A DNA stretch of 64,000 nt, from assembly GCF_023806625.1 (NCBI RefSeq), contig NZ_JAMTDX010000093.1:1-64000 (forward strand), in the 5' to 3' direction. Under the pieces are notes generated by a model that was not told where the DNA came from, searched no databases, and worked only from the letters and a program-made list of their open reading frames with translations. Below are positions 53,277 through 63,823 of the stretch, one piece after another. The first letter of the stretch is position 1, and every line of letters starts with the position of its first letter. Position numbers and translations under genes: made by a program. Source of the DNA: Accumulibacter sp. (GTDB lineage: Bacteria; Pseudomonadota; Gammaproteobacteria; Burkholderiales; Rhodocyclaceae).

Positions 53277-55952
53277 TCAGATCCGGGCATTCGTGCGTAC
53301 GGCCGCCTTGCGCAGCTCCTCGAGTGAGCCCATGAGCACGGCGCAGCCGAACGCGAAGACCCAGCTCGCGGTAGCCAGCGGCGCCGTGCCGAAGAGCCAG
53401 TTACCGGCTGGAGTGTAGACGATCAGCAGGATCACTGCCAGTTCGGCGGCGACGCCGAGGAGCAGGAAGCGATTCGCGGCTGCCCCGCCGGTCAGCGAAG
53501 ATCGCTGCAGGTGACGGCATAGGAACACATTGATCATCTGCATGACGACGATCGTCCCCAGGCAGGCGGTGGTCGCCTCGAGGTACAGCGGGGCGGAGCG
53601 ATCGAGCGCTTCACCGTAAACCCAGCCGCCGCCACCGAGCACGACAAAGAACGCAGCCATCGATCCGGCGGCTTCGAGCAAACCGAGGAAGAGGTAGGCA
53701 CGAGCCAGCAGACCCCAGGAGAGCAGCCGTTCGTGGCGCGCACGCGGGGGGCGCTTCATCACCGCCGGGTCGGGTTTCTCGGCGCCGAGCGCCAGCGCCG
53801 GGAGCATGTCGGTCCCGAGGTCGACGGCGAGGATCTGAATGATCGTCAGCGGCAGGGGAATGCGCAGCAGGACGTAGGCGAGATAGGGAACGAGCTCAGG
53901 GATGTTCGAGGCCAGGATGTAGGTCAGGAACTTGCGGATGTTCTCGAATACCGCCCGGCCTTCCTCGATTGCCGCGACGATGCTCGCGAAGTTGTCGTCG
54001 AGCAGGATCAGGTCGGCGGCCGCCTTGGCCACGTCGGTTCCGGCGATGCCCATGGCGATGCCGATGTCGGCCGCCTTGAGCGCCGGCGCGTCGTTGACGC
54101 CGTCGCCGGTCACCGCGACGATCTCGCCCTTGTTTTTCAGCGCCTCGACGATGCGCATCTTCTGTTCCGCCGCGACGCGAGCGAAGAGCACCTCGGGTGC
54201 GTCGAGGGCCAGTTGCAGCTGGGTCGGGGACATCAGGCGCAACTGTTCGCCGACGATGACCACCGGCAGCTCGCTGCGGATCAGTCCGATCTGCCGGGCG
54301 ATGGCCAGCCCGGTGCGCGGGTGGTCGCCGGTGACCATGATGATCCGGATTCCCGCTTCGGAGCAGCGGGCGATCGCCTCCGGGACCTGCGGCCGCGGCG
54401 GATCTTCGAGCCCGATCAGTCCGGCGAGAATCATCTGCTCCTCGGCGCCCGGGGCGTCGCCGCCCATCCTGCGGTGGGCGAAGGCGAGCACGCGCAGGCC
54501 TGCGCCGGCCATTTCGTCCTGCGCGGCGAGCAGTCGACCGCAGGCGGCCGGATCGATCGGCACGACCCCGGCTGCGGAGTCGAGGAACGAGCAGGTGCCG
54601 AGAACCGTCTCGAGCGCGCCCTTGCAGTAGAGCATCGGTCCGTCGGGGGTCGAGCAAAGCACCGACATGCGCTTGCGGTCGGTGTCGAAGGGGATCTCGT
54701 CGATGACCCTGAAGTGCTCGACGTTTCCGATCATCTGCCGGCCAGTTTCGGCGAGAGCCATTTCCATCGGGTCGCCGTGCAGCTGCCGCTGCCCCTCCTG
54801 CTCGACTTCCTTGAGGTTGTGGCACAGCGCCGCGTTGACGAACAGGTGGTGGTGAGCGCTGGCCAGATCCGGGTGTCTGGCCAATTCGTCGCGGGCGACA
54901 AACACATCTGCCACCCACAGCCGATGAACCGACATCCGGTTCTGGGTCAGTGTCCCGGTCTTGTCGCTGCAGATCACCGTCGTCGAACCCAGCGCCTCGA
55001 CCGCTGGGAGGTGGCGGACGAGCGCGTTGCGTCGGGCCATCCGCTGCGTGGCCATGGCCAGCGAGAGCGTCACTGTTGGCAGCAGGCCCTCGGGGACGTT
55101 GGCGACGATGATGCCGATCGCGAAGAGCAGATTCTCCCAGGTCGGCAGGCCGATCGCCTGCCCGACGAAGAACAGCGCGATGCCGGTGCCGGTTGCCAGA
55201 AAGGCGACGATTCGCGAGAGCCGGGCGATCTCGCGTTGCAATGGCGAAGCGGTCTCACCGGCCGTCTGCGTCAGGTGGGCGATGCGTCCGAACTCGGTGC
55301 GCATGCCGGTCGCGTAGACGACGGCGCGCGCCTGACCCGAGACGACCGTCGTTCCGGCGAGAACGACGTTGCGCGCCTGAAGGGGTGACTCCTCGCTGCT
55401 CGGCGCGACACCGCGCGCCTTGGCCAGCGATTCACCGGTGACCGTCGACAGATTGACGCGCAGTCCGAGGACCTCGATTAGCCGGCAGTCGGCCGGGACG
55501 AAGTCGCCCTCGTCGAGCAGGACGACGTCGCCGGGGACCAGCTCGCGGGCAAGGATTCCGGCCACTTCGCCGTTGCGCAGCGCCTTCACCCTTTGGGGCA
55601 GCAGCTGACGCAGCGCCGCGACCGCGCGCTCGGCCTTGTATTCCTGCCAGAAGGAGAAGACGCCGTTGATCACGATCACACCGACGATCGCTACCCCGAG
55701 GCGCGCCATTCCCTGGCCCGGGTCGAAATGCTCGGCAAGGAACGACAGCGCGGCGCCGATCCACAGGATGATCGCGAAGAAGTGCGTGAATTCCTGGGCG
55801 AAGCGCAGGAGCAGGTGGGGACGCTCGATCTCCTCGAGGTCGTTGGCTCCGAATTCGGCGAGACGGCGAGCCGCCTCCTCGCCGCGCAGGCCGCGCGACG
55901 AGCTGTTCAGGCTCTGCAGCGCCTGCTCGACCGTCAGGGAATGGATGCGCAC
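53277..55952 (-). CDS. P-type cation-transporting ATPase (type IIC-like)
   Basis: This is an ion pump of about 891 residues. It has an N-terminal cation-ATPase domain, actuator TGES, phosphorylation site SDKTGTLTQN (Asp near residue 329), nucleotide-binding KGALE and hinge TGDGVNDAPALKAADIGIAMG. Helix 4 reads VANVPEGLLPTVT, and helices 5-6 read SNIPELVPYL and DLGTDMLPALALGAEKPD. These resemble the Na,K/H,K-ATPase group more than bacterial Ca or Mg pumps. No beta-subunit gene is seen. GTG 55952 is chosen, since homology begins at HSLTVEQAL; an in-frame ATG at 56054 would add 34 residues. The transported ion is inferred only. Confidence 0.9.
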   Translation of the reverse strand: MRIHSLTVEQALQSLNSSSRGLRGEEAARRLAEFGANDLEEIERPHLLLRFAQEFTHFFAIILWIGAALSFLAEHFDPGQGMARLGVAIVGVIVINGVFSFWQEYKAERAVAALRQLLPQRVKALRNGEVAGILARELVPGDVVLLDEGDFVPADCRLIEVLGLRVNLSTVTGESLAKARGVAPSSEESPLQARNVVLAGTTVVSGQARAVVYATGMRTEFGRIAHLTQTAGETASPLQREIARLSRIVAFLATGTGIALFFVGQAIGLPTWENLLFAIGIIVANVPEGLLPTVTLSLAMATQRMARRNALVRHLPAVEALGSTTVICSDKTGTLTQNRMSVHRLWVADVFVARDELARHPDLASAHHHLFVNAALCHNLKEVEQEGQRQLHGDPMEMALAETGRQMIGNVEHFRVIDEIPFDTDRKRMSVLCSTPDGPMLYCKGALETVLGTCSFLDSAAGVVPIDPAACGRLLAAQDEMAGAGLRVLAFAHRRMGGDAPGAEEQMILAGLIGLEDPPRPQVPEAIARCSEAGIRIIMVTGDHPRTGLAIARQIGLIRSELPVVIVGEQLRLMSPTQLQLALDAPEVLFARVAAEQKMRIVEALKNKGEIVAVTGDGVNDAPALKAADIGIAMGIAGTDVAKAAADLILLDDNFASIVAAIEEGRAVFENIRKFLTYILASNIPELVPYLAYVLLRIPLPLTIIQILAVDLGTDMLPALALGAEKPDPAVMKRPPRARHERLLSWGLLARAYLFLGLLEAAGSMAAFFVVLGGGGWVYGEALDRSAPLYLEATTACLGTIVVMQMINVFLCRHLQRSSLTGGAAANRFLLLGVAAELAVILLIVYTPAGNWLFGTAPLATASWVFAFGCAVLMGSLEELRKAAVRTNARI

Positions 55953-56294
55953 GGGTTCGAGTTCCTCGAAACGCAGCGAAGGCTCAGGCGAGAATCTACA
56001 CTGCCTGGAGCCCGCGGTCACATCCTGCCTTGCCCGCGACCACGAACGCCGCAAGCTGCGTGGCCTCGCGCCTCGCGCGAGCGTCGCGTCCAGGTGAGCG
56101 TTGCCGGAGTCCGATGTGCGGGCGCACGCTTCCGTTGTCTTCCCGAGAGAGGCACGATCGGCCGCGCGCTCGACGCTGGTCGAGGTGCGGGGTCATCGAT
56201 CTGTCATCGGCCGATGCCCGGCCTGGTGGCCTTCGTCAGGTCTCGGCCCGTGCTTGCTCGGCGACGACGATCGGTGGCTGGCCCGGCGGGCTGG
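55953..56294. other. Intergenic region, no gene seen
   Basis: This gap lies between the leftward CorA-like gene and the P-type ATPase start. Open frames here are GC-driven and lack homology. If the ATPase begins at the upstream ATG (56054), the gap shrinks to 240 bases. Upstream of the GTG start I see only a weak TAGATT-like -10 near 55995. A transcript from the CorA-like gene may simply continue into the ATPase. Confidence 0.4.
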
Positions 56295-57974
56295 TCAGCC
56301 ATCACGGGTGCTTTGGCCGGCAGCTCCTTTCGGCCGCTTCTTCCGCCACACCGGAACGAGTGCCGCGAGCTTGTCCCGGTTCGACAGTCGCTCGTCGGAG
56401 AGCGCCTCGAGAAAGTCGGAAAGCGGCTTGGATTTGGCGACCGCGAAACCGGTGAGCAACAGAGAGGGAATCGCGACGAGGGTGAACAAGACGATCCGCT
56501 CGGACAGCGGCGCGCTCGCCGCGTCGATCAGGTTCATCCCGAGAAAACCAGTGGTGATCGTCGCGACCAGACCGGCGGTGGTCACCACGGTCAGCCGGAC
56601 GACGGTATTGGCTTGCCGGCGCAGGCTGTCGCTGTCGAGGTACTGGCTCATGTCCTGGATCTCCTCGCGCAGTTCGGAGTAGAGGCGCTCGGTACCGAGG
56701 TGGTCGCGGGTCATGCTGAACAGCGCTCTGGCCTGGGTCTGGTCGGAAATCTCGTGGAACCAGTAGCGATGGCTGAAGCGCAGGAAGACTTCGAGGATCT
56801 GGCGGATCGCCCGCTTGAACTGCTTGACCGACTCGGCGCTGCCGATTTCGAGGCGATTGAGTGCCGTGACCAGGCGGTCGGAGAGCATCAGCAGCGCGGC
56901 CTTGTGGAAGTGCGGAATCAGCGCGAGCAGGAAGAACTGATGGCGGAACTGGCCGAGCAAGCCCTTCTCGAGGTCGCAGAAATAACTGTCGTGCGCGCTG
57001 CCGACCATCACGAAGGCATGGCCGCAGGACATCAGGCGGGTTCCCGGCTGCTCGGCCTGCGGGTGCCAGAAGCGATCGAAGCAGTAACGGCTCTCGAAGC
57101 CTTGAAGGTGCTCGTCGGAGTAGGGCAGCGAACCCTTCTTTCCGGGGCCGGTCACCAGAACCAGCCGGGCAAAGTCGCCACGCGTCAATGAGTGTGGATC
57201 GTCCATCGCCAGATAGGCGAGCAAGGGCATGCGGTGATATTCGATCTGGCGGTAGCGGACCGGACCCGATTCGTCGGAATGATGGAGGACCAGCGGGCGC
57301 AGAATGAACTCCCAGTGTGACGAGATGCACGGTGCGCGAAAACGGCTGACGAAGTGCAGATACTTGCTGCGCCGTTCGTAGTCTGACGCGGCCAGGATGT
57401 CGCCCTGGGTTCCGATCCACTCGCAGCGCCGGAGACAGTGACCGCCGCTGCCGTCGTCGTCCCAGTGCGGCGGATACGCGCGGCCGAAGCGGTACAGCGT
57501 GTCGAGGACCTGATGCAGCTCGAGGTCGTCGGCGCAGATCTCGACGACCAGGATGACGGCGTCGATGTCGTAGAAGAAGTAGAGGTCGAGATGGACGACC
57601 TCGAAATCGATCGGCTCCTCGCGATCCTTGAAGCTCATCCGGACTCTCGCCACGTCGTGGCGGCGGAAGACGCGGATCGGCGACTCGCCGAAGGGCGCGG
57701 GTGCGCCGTGGGCGCTGCCCTCGCCGTAGAGGAAGCGCTGCACGTAAGGGAGGAAGGTGACGAACTCACTGTAGTGTCGTTCGTGGAACTGCGCGGGGTC
57801 GCCCGAGAACTCGTCGGCCAGCTCACGCCAAGGATTGTCCGTGGTCGGCTTTTCGAGCAGCTGGTAGTGCTCGGCCAGCGGGCCCGACGGGTCGAGCGGC
57901 ATCAGCTGCAGTGGCCAGAGGAGGATTTGCCGGAAGTGGCCGACTCGCTGTCTGCTGCTGCTCGACTGATCCAT
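56295..57974 (-). CDS. CorA-like divalent cation transporter family protein
   Basis: This 559-residue protein has a large soluble N-terminal part (about 1-445) and two C-terminal membrane helices (about 455-480 and 490-515). The end of the first helix has the CorA hallmark GMN (TTGFLGMNLI). A short charged tail ends KKRPKGAAGQ. CorA proteins form pentamers that carry Mg, Co or Ni. The soluble part is longer than in classic CorA (about 316 residues total) and has aromatic, acidic stretches (EVVHLDLYFFYDIDAVILVVE). It lies upstream of the P-type ATPase in the same direction, so the pair may be an ion-homeostasis unit. Confidence 0.82.
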   Translation of the reverse strand: MDQSSSSRQRVGHFRQILLWPLQLMPLDPSGPLAEHYQLLEKPTTDNPWRELADEFSGDPAQFHERHYSEFVTFLPYVQRFLYGEGSAHGAPAPFGESPIRVFRRHDVARVRMSFKDREEPIDFEVVHLDLYFFYDIDAVILVVEICADDLELHQVLDTLYRFGRAYPPHWDDDGSGGHCLRRCEWIGTQGDILAASDYERRSKYLHFVSRFRAPCISSHWEFILRPLVLHHSDESGPVRYRQIEYHRMPLLAYLAMDDPHSLTRGDFARLVLVTGPGKKGSLPYSDEHLQGFESRYCFDRFWHPQAEQPGTRLMSCGHAFVMVGSAHDSYFCDLEKGLLGQFRHQFFLLALIPHFHKAALLMLSDRLVTALNRLEIGSAESVKQFKRAIRQILEVFLRFSHRYWFHEISDQTQARALFSMTRDHLGTERLYSELREEIQDMSQYLDSDSLRRQANTVVRLTVVTTAGLVATITTGFLGMNLIDAASAPLSERIVLFTLVAIPSLLLTGFAVAKSKPLSDFLEALSDERLSNRDKLAALVPVWRKKRPKGAAGQSTRDG

Positions 57975-58091
57975 GGGGGTCTCCCGAAAGGCGGCGGCGT
58001 TGCCTGGGGCTCGCGGGTGCCGTCGTTCGATCAGAACGGCGGCCGACGAGCGCGGCGGGCCCGCCGGTCAAAACCCTGCGCGAACGTGTCG

Positions 58092-59009
58092 CTAGCCGCT
58101 GAGTTCAGCGAGCAGCCTGCTGGTCATCCGCTCGGCCTCGCGCAGGTAGCCGCGCCCAAAAAGGTTGAGGTGGTTGAGCACATGATAAAGGTTGTAGAGC
58201 GTCTTGCGCTGCTCGTAGCCGTCGGCGAGCGGCCACGCGTCGCGGTAGGCCGCGTAGAAACTGTCTGGAAATCCGCCAAACAGCTCGGTCATCGCCAGGT
58301 CGGCCTCGCGGTCACCGTGATAGACCGCCGGATCGAAGACCGCGAGCCTGCCCGAATCGTCGCTGGCCACGTTGCCCGACCAGAGGTCGCCGTGGAGCAG
58401 ACTCGGCGGAGGATCATGGCTCAAGAAAAGGGCGGGCAGCCGTTCTGCGAGCCGCAGGCCATCGTCGATCAGTCGGCCGGCGTGGCCTCGACGCTTCGCC
58501 AGTTCGATCTGTGGCAGGAGCCTCTGGCGGGCAAAGAACAGCGGCCAGGTCCGCTGTGCAGCGTTCGGCTGCGGCGTACGGCCGATGAAGTTGTCGCGCG
58601 GCCAGCCATGGCGATCGCCGGTGATCCGGTGCAGTTGGGCCAGCGCGCGCCCGGCGCTGATTCCGTCCGCGCGCTCGCGCAGTGGCCGCAGCGGCAGATA
58701 CTCGAGGATCAGCCAAGCCTGCCCGTCGCTCGTGCCCTGGCCGACGACACGTGGAACGCGCAGCGCCGCGCAAGCGGCGAGAGCGGCCAGACCGTCGACC
58801 TCGGCAGCGAACATCGGGGCGTTGCTGGCTTCGTTGAGCTTGACGAAGAAAGGGCGCTGGCCTGCCTCGACGAGCAGGGTGCGCGATATCGAACCACCGC
58901 CGATCGGCTTCGCCGTCTCGATCCTCGTTGGCGAGCCGGTTGTCTGGCCTATCGCCTCGCCGAGCGCGTCGAGCAGCGCGCGGGAGAGCGTCAGGTCGGG
59001 CGGGCTCAT
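58092..59009 (-). CDS. Fructosamine/ketosamine-3-kinase family protein
   Basis: This 305-residue kinase has the aminoglycoside-phosphotransferase fold. Fructosamine kinases phosphorylate sugars attached to protein amines, a protein repair step. The ATP-site lysine is in RPFFVKLNEAS. The catalytic loop is LLHGDLWSGNV and the metal site FDPAVYHGDREADLAMTELFGG, both typical of this family. ATG 59009 gives a family-length product; a start at 59084 adds unrelated residues. It is separated from the CorA-like gene by 117 bases. Confidence 0.9.
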   Translation of the reverse strand: MSPPDLTLSRALLDALGEAIGQTTGSPTRIETAKPIGGGSISRTLLVEAGQRPFFVKLNEASNAPMFAAEVDGLAALAACAALRVPRVVGQGTSDGQAWLILEYLPLRPLRERADGISAGRALAQLHRITGDRHGWPRDNFIGRTPQPNAAQRTWPLFFARQRLLPQIELAKRRGHAGRLIDDGLRLAERLPALFLSHDPPPSLLHGDLWSGNVASDDSGRLAVFDPAVYHGDREADLAMTELFGGFPDSFYAAYRDAWPLADGYEQRKTLYNLYHVLNHLNLFGRGYLREAERMTSRLLAELSG

Positions 59010-59285
59010 TGCAGTGGTTCCAGTGGCTGCGGCCAGCGAAGCCTCAACGAACGAGCCGCGGGTCGTCGCGCGCCTCGGCTGCACGTTTCGCAGCCCGGGC
59101 GATCGCCCGCATGGGGCTGCCTGCGGGCTTTACTCGGCTCGTCGAATGTGCTGTGATGGGCGGGTTCTTTCCGGTCGCTGGCGGGATGCAGGCACGTCGC
59201 CCCGGGCCAGGCCAGCCCGGAGTCGGCGCGGGCGGTCTGCCTGCCGACCGGCTGACCAATCGTTCTGACAAGGGAGTTCGGGATC

Positions 59286-59612
59286 ATGAGAGTCCGTCTG
59301 TTCGTCCTTTCCACCTTGTTGGCGCTGGGGCTTGCCGCGTGCAGCGACGACGCCGCGAAGGCCGAGGCGGCGAGAGCCGAAGCGGCGAGGCTTGCCCGCG
59401 AGGCGGCACAGAAGGCTGACGAAGCGGCCAGGAAGGCCGGCGAAGCCGTCGGGGCCGCTGCCGAAGCCTCCCGCGAAGCGGGGAAGGATGTGGTCACCGC
59501 GACCCGGGAAGCGGGCAAGGACCTCGTCGTCAAGGCGGCAGACGCGACCAGCGAAGCGGCCGACAAAGCCAGGGAGACGGCCGACAAGGCCAAGGCGGCT
59601 GTCGGCCGGTAA
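59286..59612 (+). CDS. Ala-rich coiled-coil lipoprotein
   Basis: This 108-residue protein has a lipoprotein signal ending in LAAC (Cys19). The rest is a charged Ala/Lys/Glu repeat with a roughly 7- to 11-residue period (AEAARLAREAAQKADEAARKAG, then REAGKDVVTATREAGKDLVVK), which should form one long helix. It resembles small coiled-coil envelope lipoproteins in general form, but I cannot assign a family. GGGAG lies 12 bases before ATG 59286. It is divergent from the fructosamine-kinase-like gene and stands alone. Confidence 0.8.
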   Translation: MRVRLFVLSTLLALGLAACSDDAAKAEAARAEAARLAREAAQKADEAARKAGEAVGAAAEASREAGKDVVTATREAGKDLVVKAADATSEAADKARETADKAKAAVGR

Positions 59613-59754
59613 CCTGCAGCGACGAACGCGCCGTCGCCGGCGCGCGACGCAGCGTGCCGGCCTGGCCGTCGGCTCGGTCTTGCCGTGCGCGTCGACGACA
59701 CCGTCGTCGTGCTGCCGCGAGAAGCGCCGGGGTTGGCCTGCGTCGCCCGACGGC

Positions 59755-61236
<1,482 letters not shown>

Positions 61237-61257
61237 TGGCGCTGCCTTTTGCGATTG

Positions 61258-61279
61258 CCGGCCGGGGTCGCCCGGCCGG
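61258..61279 (-). promoter_or_regulatory. Perfect 9-bp hairpin in the cyclase leader
   Basis: CCGGCCGGG (61258-61266) and CCCGGCCGG (61271-61279) pair fully around a four-base loop. It lies between the promoter at 61319-61347 and the GTG start, 21 bases before that start. No T run follows on either strand, so it is not a normal terminator. It could affect ribosome access or message stability, or act as a weak terminator for the tat operon. Confidence 0.5.
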
Positions 61280-61318
61280 GGCTGCTCCTGACGGATCCCA
61301 TGTCCCGGACAAGGAACA

Positions 61319-61347
61319 ACTATACGACCTTCGCCGGTGGTCACCAA
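61319..61347 (-). promoter_or_regulatory. Sigma-70 promoter of the GGDEF-hemerythrin gene
   Basis: Reading leftwards, TTGGTG (61342-61347), 17 bases, TATAGT (61319-61324). The -10 matches five of six positions. The predicted start near 61312 gives a leader of about 75 bases that contains the hairpin at 61258-61279. Confidence 0.55.
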
Positions 61348-61428
61348 GGACTGGCAGCACTGTAGCCGGGGCGAATAGATAAGCTCAATGGGATGGGTTG
61401 TCGGTCGAAGCTGCTGCGCGTCGTGCGC

Positions 61429-62265
61429 TCAATCGTCCGCTCGTCGGCCAGCTGGCTCGCCATCTGCGTCGCTCTTTGGACCGCTCGCTGTCGCTGCTGG
61501 CCCCGCGGGGTCTGCCGGCAGCGGCAGCGGCGGTTCGTCGCGCCGTGCCGATCGCTCGCCGACGAAGCGGGCGAGGAACAGGCCGAGTTCGAACAGCAGG
61601 CAGAGGGGGATGGCCATCATCAACTGCGAGATCACGTCGGGGGGCGTGAAGATCGCCGCGACGACGAACGCGCCGACGATGAAGTACGGGCGCCAGTCCC
61701 GGAGTCGGGCGAGGTCGATGATTCCGGCATAGACGAGGACGACCACCGCCACCGGGACCTCGAAGGTCACTCCGAAGGCCACGAAAGTGGTCAGGACGAA
61801 CGACAGGTACTTCTCGATGTCGGTCATCCAGGCGACACCTTCCGGTGCGATCTTCGACATGAAGGCGAAGACCGTCGGGAAGACCAGGAAGTAGGCGAAG
61901 GCCATGCCGATGAAGAAGAGCACGACGCTCGCCGTGATCAGCGGCAGCGCCAGCCGCTTCTCGTGGCTGTAGAGGCCCGGGGCGATGAAGGCCCACACCT
62001 GGTAGAGCACGTAGGGCAGGGCGATCAGGAAGGCGACCATCAGGGCGACCTTCATCGGCACGAGGAAGACGCCGATCACGTCGGTGGCGATCATCTGTCC
62101 GCCCTGGGGGAGCGTGGCCAGCAGCGGCTGGGCGAGCAGCGTGTAGAGTTCCTTGGCCCACGGGAGGAGGCAGACGAAGACGATGCCGATCGCCAGCAGC
62201 GCGCGGATCAGCCGGTCGCGGAGTTCGACGAGATGGGAGAGGAAGGACTCTTCGGGCAGGTTCAT
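61429..62265 (-). CDS. tatC: TatC, twin-arginine translocase receptor
   Basis: TatC recognises twin-arginine signal peptides at the inner membrane. The 278-residue protein has six membrane helices, the N-terminal motif SHLVELRDRLIRAL and conserved FIAPGLYSHEKR with its signal-binding Glu. The tail of about 35 residues is Pro/Ala-rich and hydrophilic. It follows tatB by seven bases. Confidence 0.97.
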   Translation of the reverse strand: MNLPEESFLSHLVELRDRLIRALLAIGIVFVCLLPWAKELYTLLAQPLLATLPQGGQMIATDVIGVFLVPMKVALMVAFLIALPYVLYQVWAFIAPGLYSHEKRLALPLITASVVLFFIGMAFAYFLVFPTVFAFMSKIAPEGVAWMTDIEKYLSFVLTTFVAFGVTFEVPVAVVVLVYAGIIDLARLRDWRPYFIVGAFVVAAIFTPPDVISQLMMAIPLCLLFELGLFLARFVGERSARRDEPPLPLPADPAGPAATASGPKSDADGEPAGRRADD

Positions 62266-62272
62266 CGCCGGC

Positions 62273-62698
62273 TCAGAGCGTTGGTCCGGGCGTTGCTGGC
62301 GGATTCGCGCGGTCGCTGGCCTCGTTCGCCGGGGACGCTGGCGGCGTGCTGCCGATCGCCGGCGACGACTCGGGGGCTGGCTGACTCGCCTCGACCGCTG
62401 TCCGGTTGCCGGTCACCGCCTGGGCGGTCTGCTGCACGGCCTCACGGGCCGCCTGGATCTCGGTGCTCAGGCTCTGCTCGACGTTGCGCGCCGACTGCTC
62501 GATCTCGTTCTGCAGGCGGCGCAGTTCCTCGATCTGCATCTCCCGGTTGATGTCCGCCTTGACGTCGCTGACGTAGCGTTGCAGGCGGCCCAGCAGATGG
62601 CCGGCAGTACGCGCGACGCGGGGCAGGCGCTCGGGACCGATGACCACCAGCGCGACGATGGCGATGACGATCATCTCGGAGAAGCCGATATCAAACAT
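62273..62698 (-). CDS. tatB: TatB, twin-arginine translocase subunit
   Basis: This 141-residue protein has one N-terminal membrane helix (MFDIGFSEMIVIAIVALVVIG), the PERLPRVART hinge and an amphipathic helix, then a long Gln/Glu-rich helix and a disordered Pro/Ser/Ala tail. It pairs with TatC in substrate recognition. The order tatA-tatB-tatC is standard. Confidence 0.95.
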   Translation of the reverse strand: MFDIGFSEMIVIAIVALVVIGPERLPRVARTAGHLLGRLQRYVSDVKADINREMQIEELRRLQNEIEQSARNVEQSLSTEIQAAREAVQQTAQAVTGNRTAVEASQPAPESSPAIGSTPPASPANEASDRANPPATPGPTL

Positions 62699-62824
62699 CG
62701 CGTGTCAACCAGTCTGCGGGGACAAAGGCGGGTTGGTCATCGAGCCGTCACCGCTCGCAAGCCGGGCCGCTCCACCCGTTCGGGCGGCCGTGCGACGAGC
62801 AGTCGGCGAACTCCGCGAGCCGGG

Positions 62825-63076
62825 CTAGCTTGTCGTCTTTTCGCGGACTTCTCCTTCGATCGTCCGTCCGCCGGTGACCTGCTGCGGCGCTGCGCCGGGC
62901 GATGGCGAAGGCGCCGCCTCGGGCGGCCGCTCTTCCGCCGCGTCCTTGAGGCCGTCCTTGAAGCCCTTGACCGCGCCGCCGAGGTCGGCGCCGAGATTGC
63001 GCAGCTTCTTCGTGCCGAAGATCAGCAGGACGATGATCAGGACGACGAGCCAGTGCCAGATACTGAAAGAACCCAT
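62825..63076 (-). CDS. tatA: TatA, twin-arginine translocase pore subunit
   Basis: This 83-residue protein has an N-terminal membrane helix ([16 protein letters not shown]), the [10 protein letters not shown] hinge and the amphipathic [16 protein letters not shown], then a short charged tail. It lies between hinT and tatB; the 126 bases before tatB hold no other gene. Confidence 0.96.
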   Translation of the reverse strand: MGSFSIWHWLVVLIIVLLIFGTKKLRNLGADLGGAVKGFKDGLKDAAEERPPEAAPSPSPGAAPQQVTGGRTIEGEVREKTTS

Positions 63077-63148
63077 CTCAGGTCTCCAGAAAACATCAAT
63101 GCGAACGCTGGCGATTCCGGCGCGGAATGCGCAGCGCGCGGTGGCGCG

Positions 63149-63499
63149 TCAGACGCGCTTGAGCATCGGACCAACGGGGTCCGGTCCGCCGACGATGTGG
63201 ATGTGCAGGTGCTGGACTTCCTGGTGGCCGACCCTTCCGGTATTGATGATCACGCGGAAGCCGTCGGGACTGCCCTGCTCGGTGGCCAGGCGGTTGGCGA
63301 TCGCCAGCATCCGGCCGAGCAGCGGCACGTCCGCGTCGCTGACCGTGGCCAGCGAGGTGATGTGCCGCTTCGGAATGACCAGCAGATGGACCGGCCGGGC
63401 CGGGTTGATGTCGTGGAACGCGACGATCTCGTCGTCCTCATGGACCTTCCGCGAAGGGATCTCGCCGGCGGCAATCCGGCAGAACAGACAGCGGTCCAT
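63149..63499 (-). CDS. hinT: HinT-type HIT-family purine nucleotide hydrolase
   Basis: This 116-residue HIT protein hydrolyses adenosine phosphoramidates and related compounds. The catalytic triad motif is QHLHIHIVGG. The N-terminal CLFCRIAAGEIPSRKVHEDD is typical of the HinT group. It lies three bases after hisE, so it is cotranscribed with the histidine genes, a common order in betaproteobacteria. Confidence 0.95.
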   Translation of the reverse strand: MDRCLFCRIAAGEIPSRKVHEDDEIVAFHDINPARPVHLLVIPKRHITSLATVSDADVPLLGRMLAIANRLATEQGSPDGFRVIINTGRVGHQEVQHLHIHIVGGPDPVGPMLKRV

Positions 63500-63502
63500 C
63501 GA

Positions 63503-63823
63503 TCAGCCCTTTCGTGATTTCTTTTCGTCGATTCCCGAGATGCCCTCGCGCCGGCGCATTTCCTGCAGCACGTCCTCGATCGACAGACCGTAGAAGGCGA
63601 GCAGGACCATCGTGTGGTAGAGGACGTCGGCGGACTCCCAGACGACGTGCAGGCGGTTGCCTTCCTTGCCGGCCATGATCAGTTCGGCGCACTCCTCGCC
63701 GATCTTCTTGAGGATCGCGTCGGGGCCTTTGGACATCAGTTGCGCCGTGTACGAAGTTTCCGGGTCGGCCTTTCGGCGCTGAAGCAAGGTGTCCGAGATC
63801 CGGTGCAGCATGTCGGTGTTCAT
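63503..63823 (-). CDS. hisE: HisE, phosphoribosyl-ATP diphosphatase
   Basis: HisE carries out the second step of histidine synthesis, PR-ATP to PR-AMP. The 106-residue protein has the MazG-like motif [15 protein letters not shown] and a second metal-binding helix ([19 protein letters not shown]). ATG 63823 overlaps the hisI stop (ATGA), showing coupling; an upstream in-frame start would lie within hisI. Confidence 0.96.
   Translation of the reverse strand: MNTDMLHRISDTLLQRRKADPETSYTAQLMSKGPDAILKKIGEECAELIMAGKEGNRLHVVWESADVLYHTMVLLAFYGLSIEDVLQEMRRREGISGIDEKKSRKG

Noticed and set aside
53733-55388. Rightward open frame of 551 codons
   Set aside because: It is antisense to the P-type ATPase core motifs and has no family features of its own.
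62153-63517. Rightward open frame of 454 codons
   Set aside because: It runs antisense through tatC, tatB, tatA and hinT.
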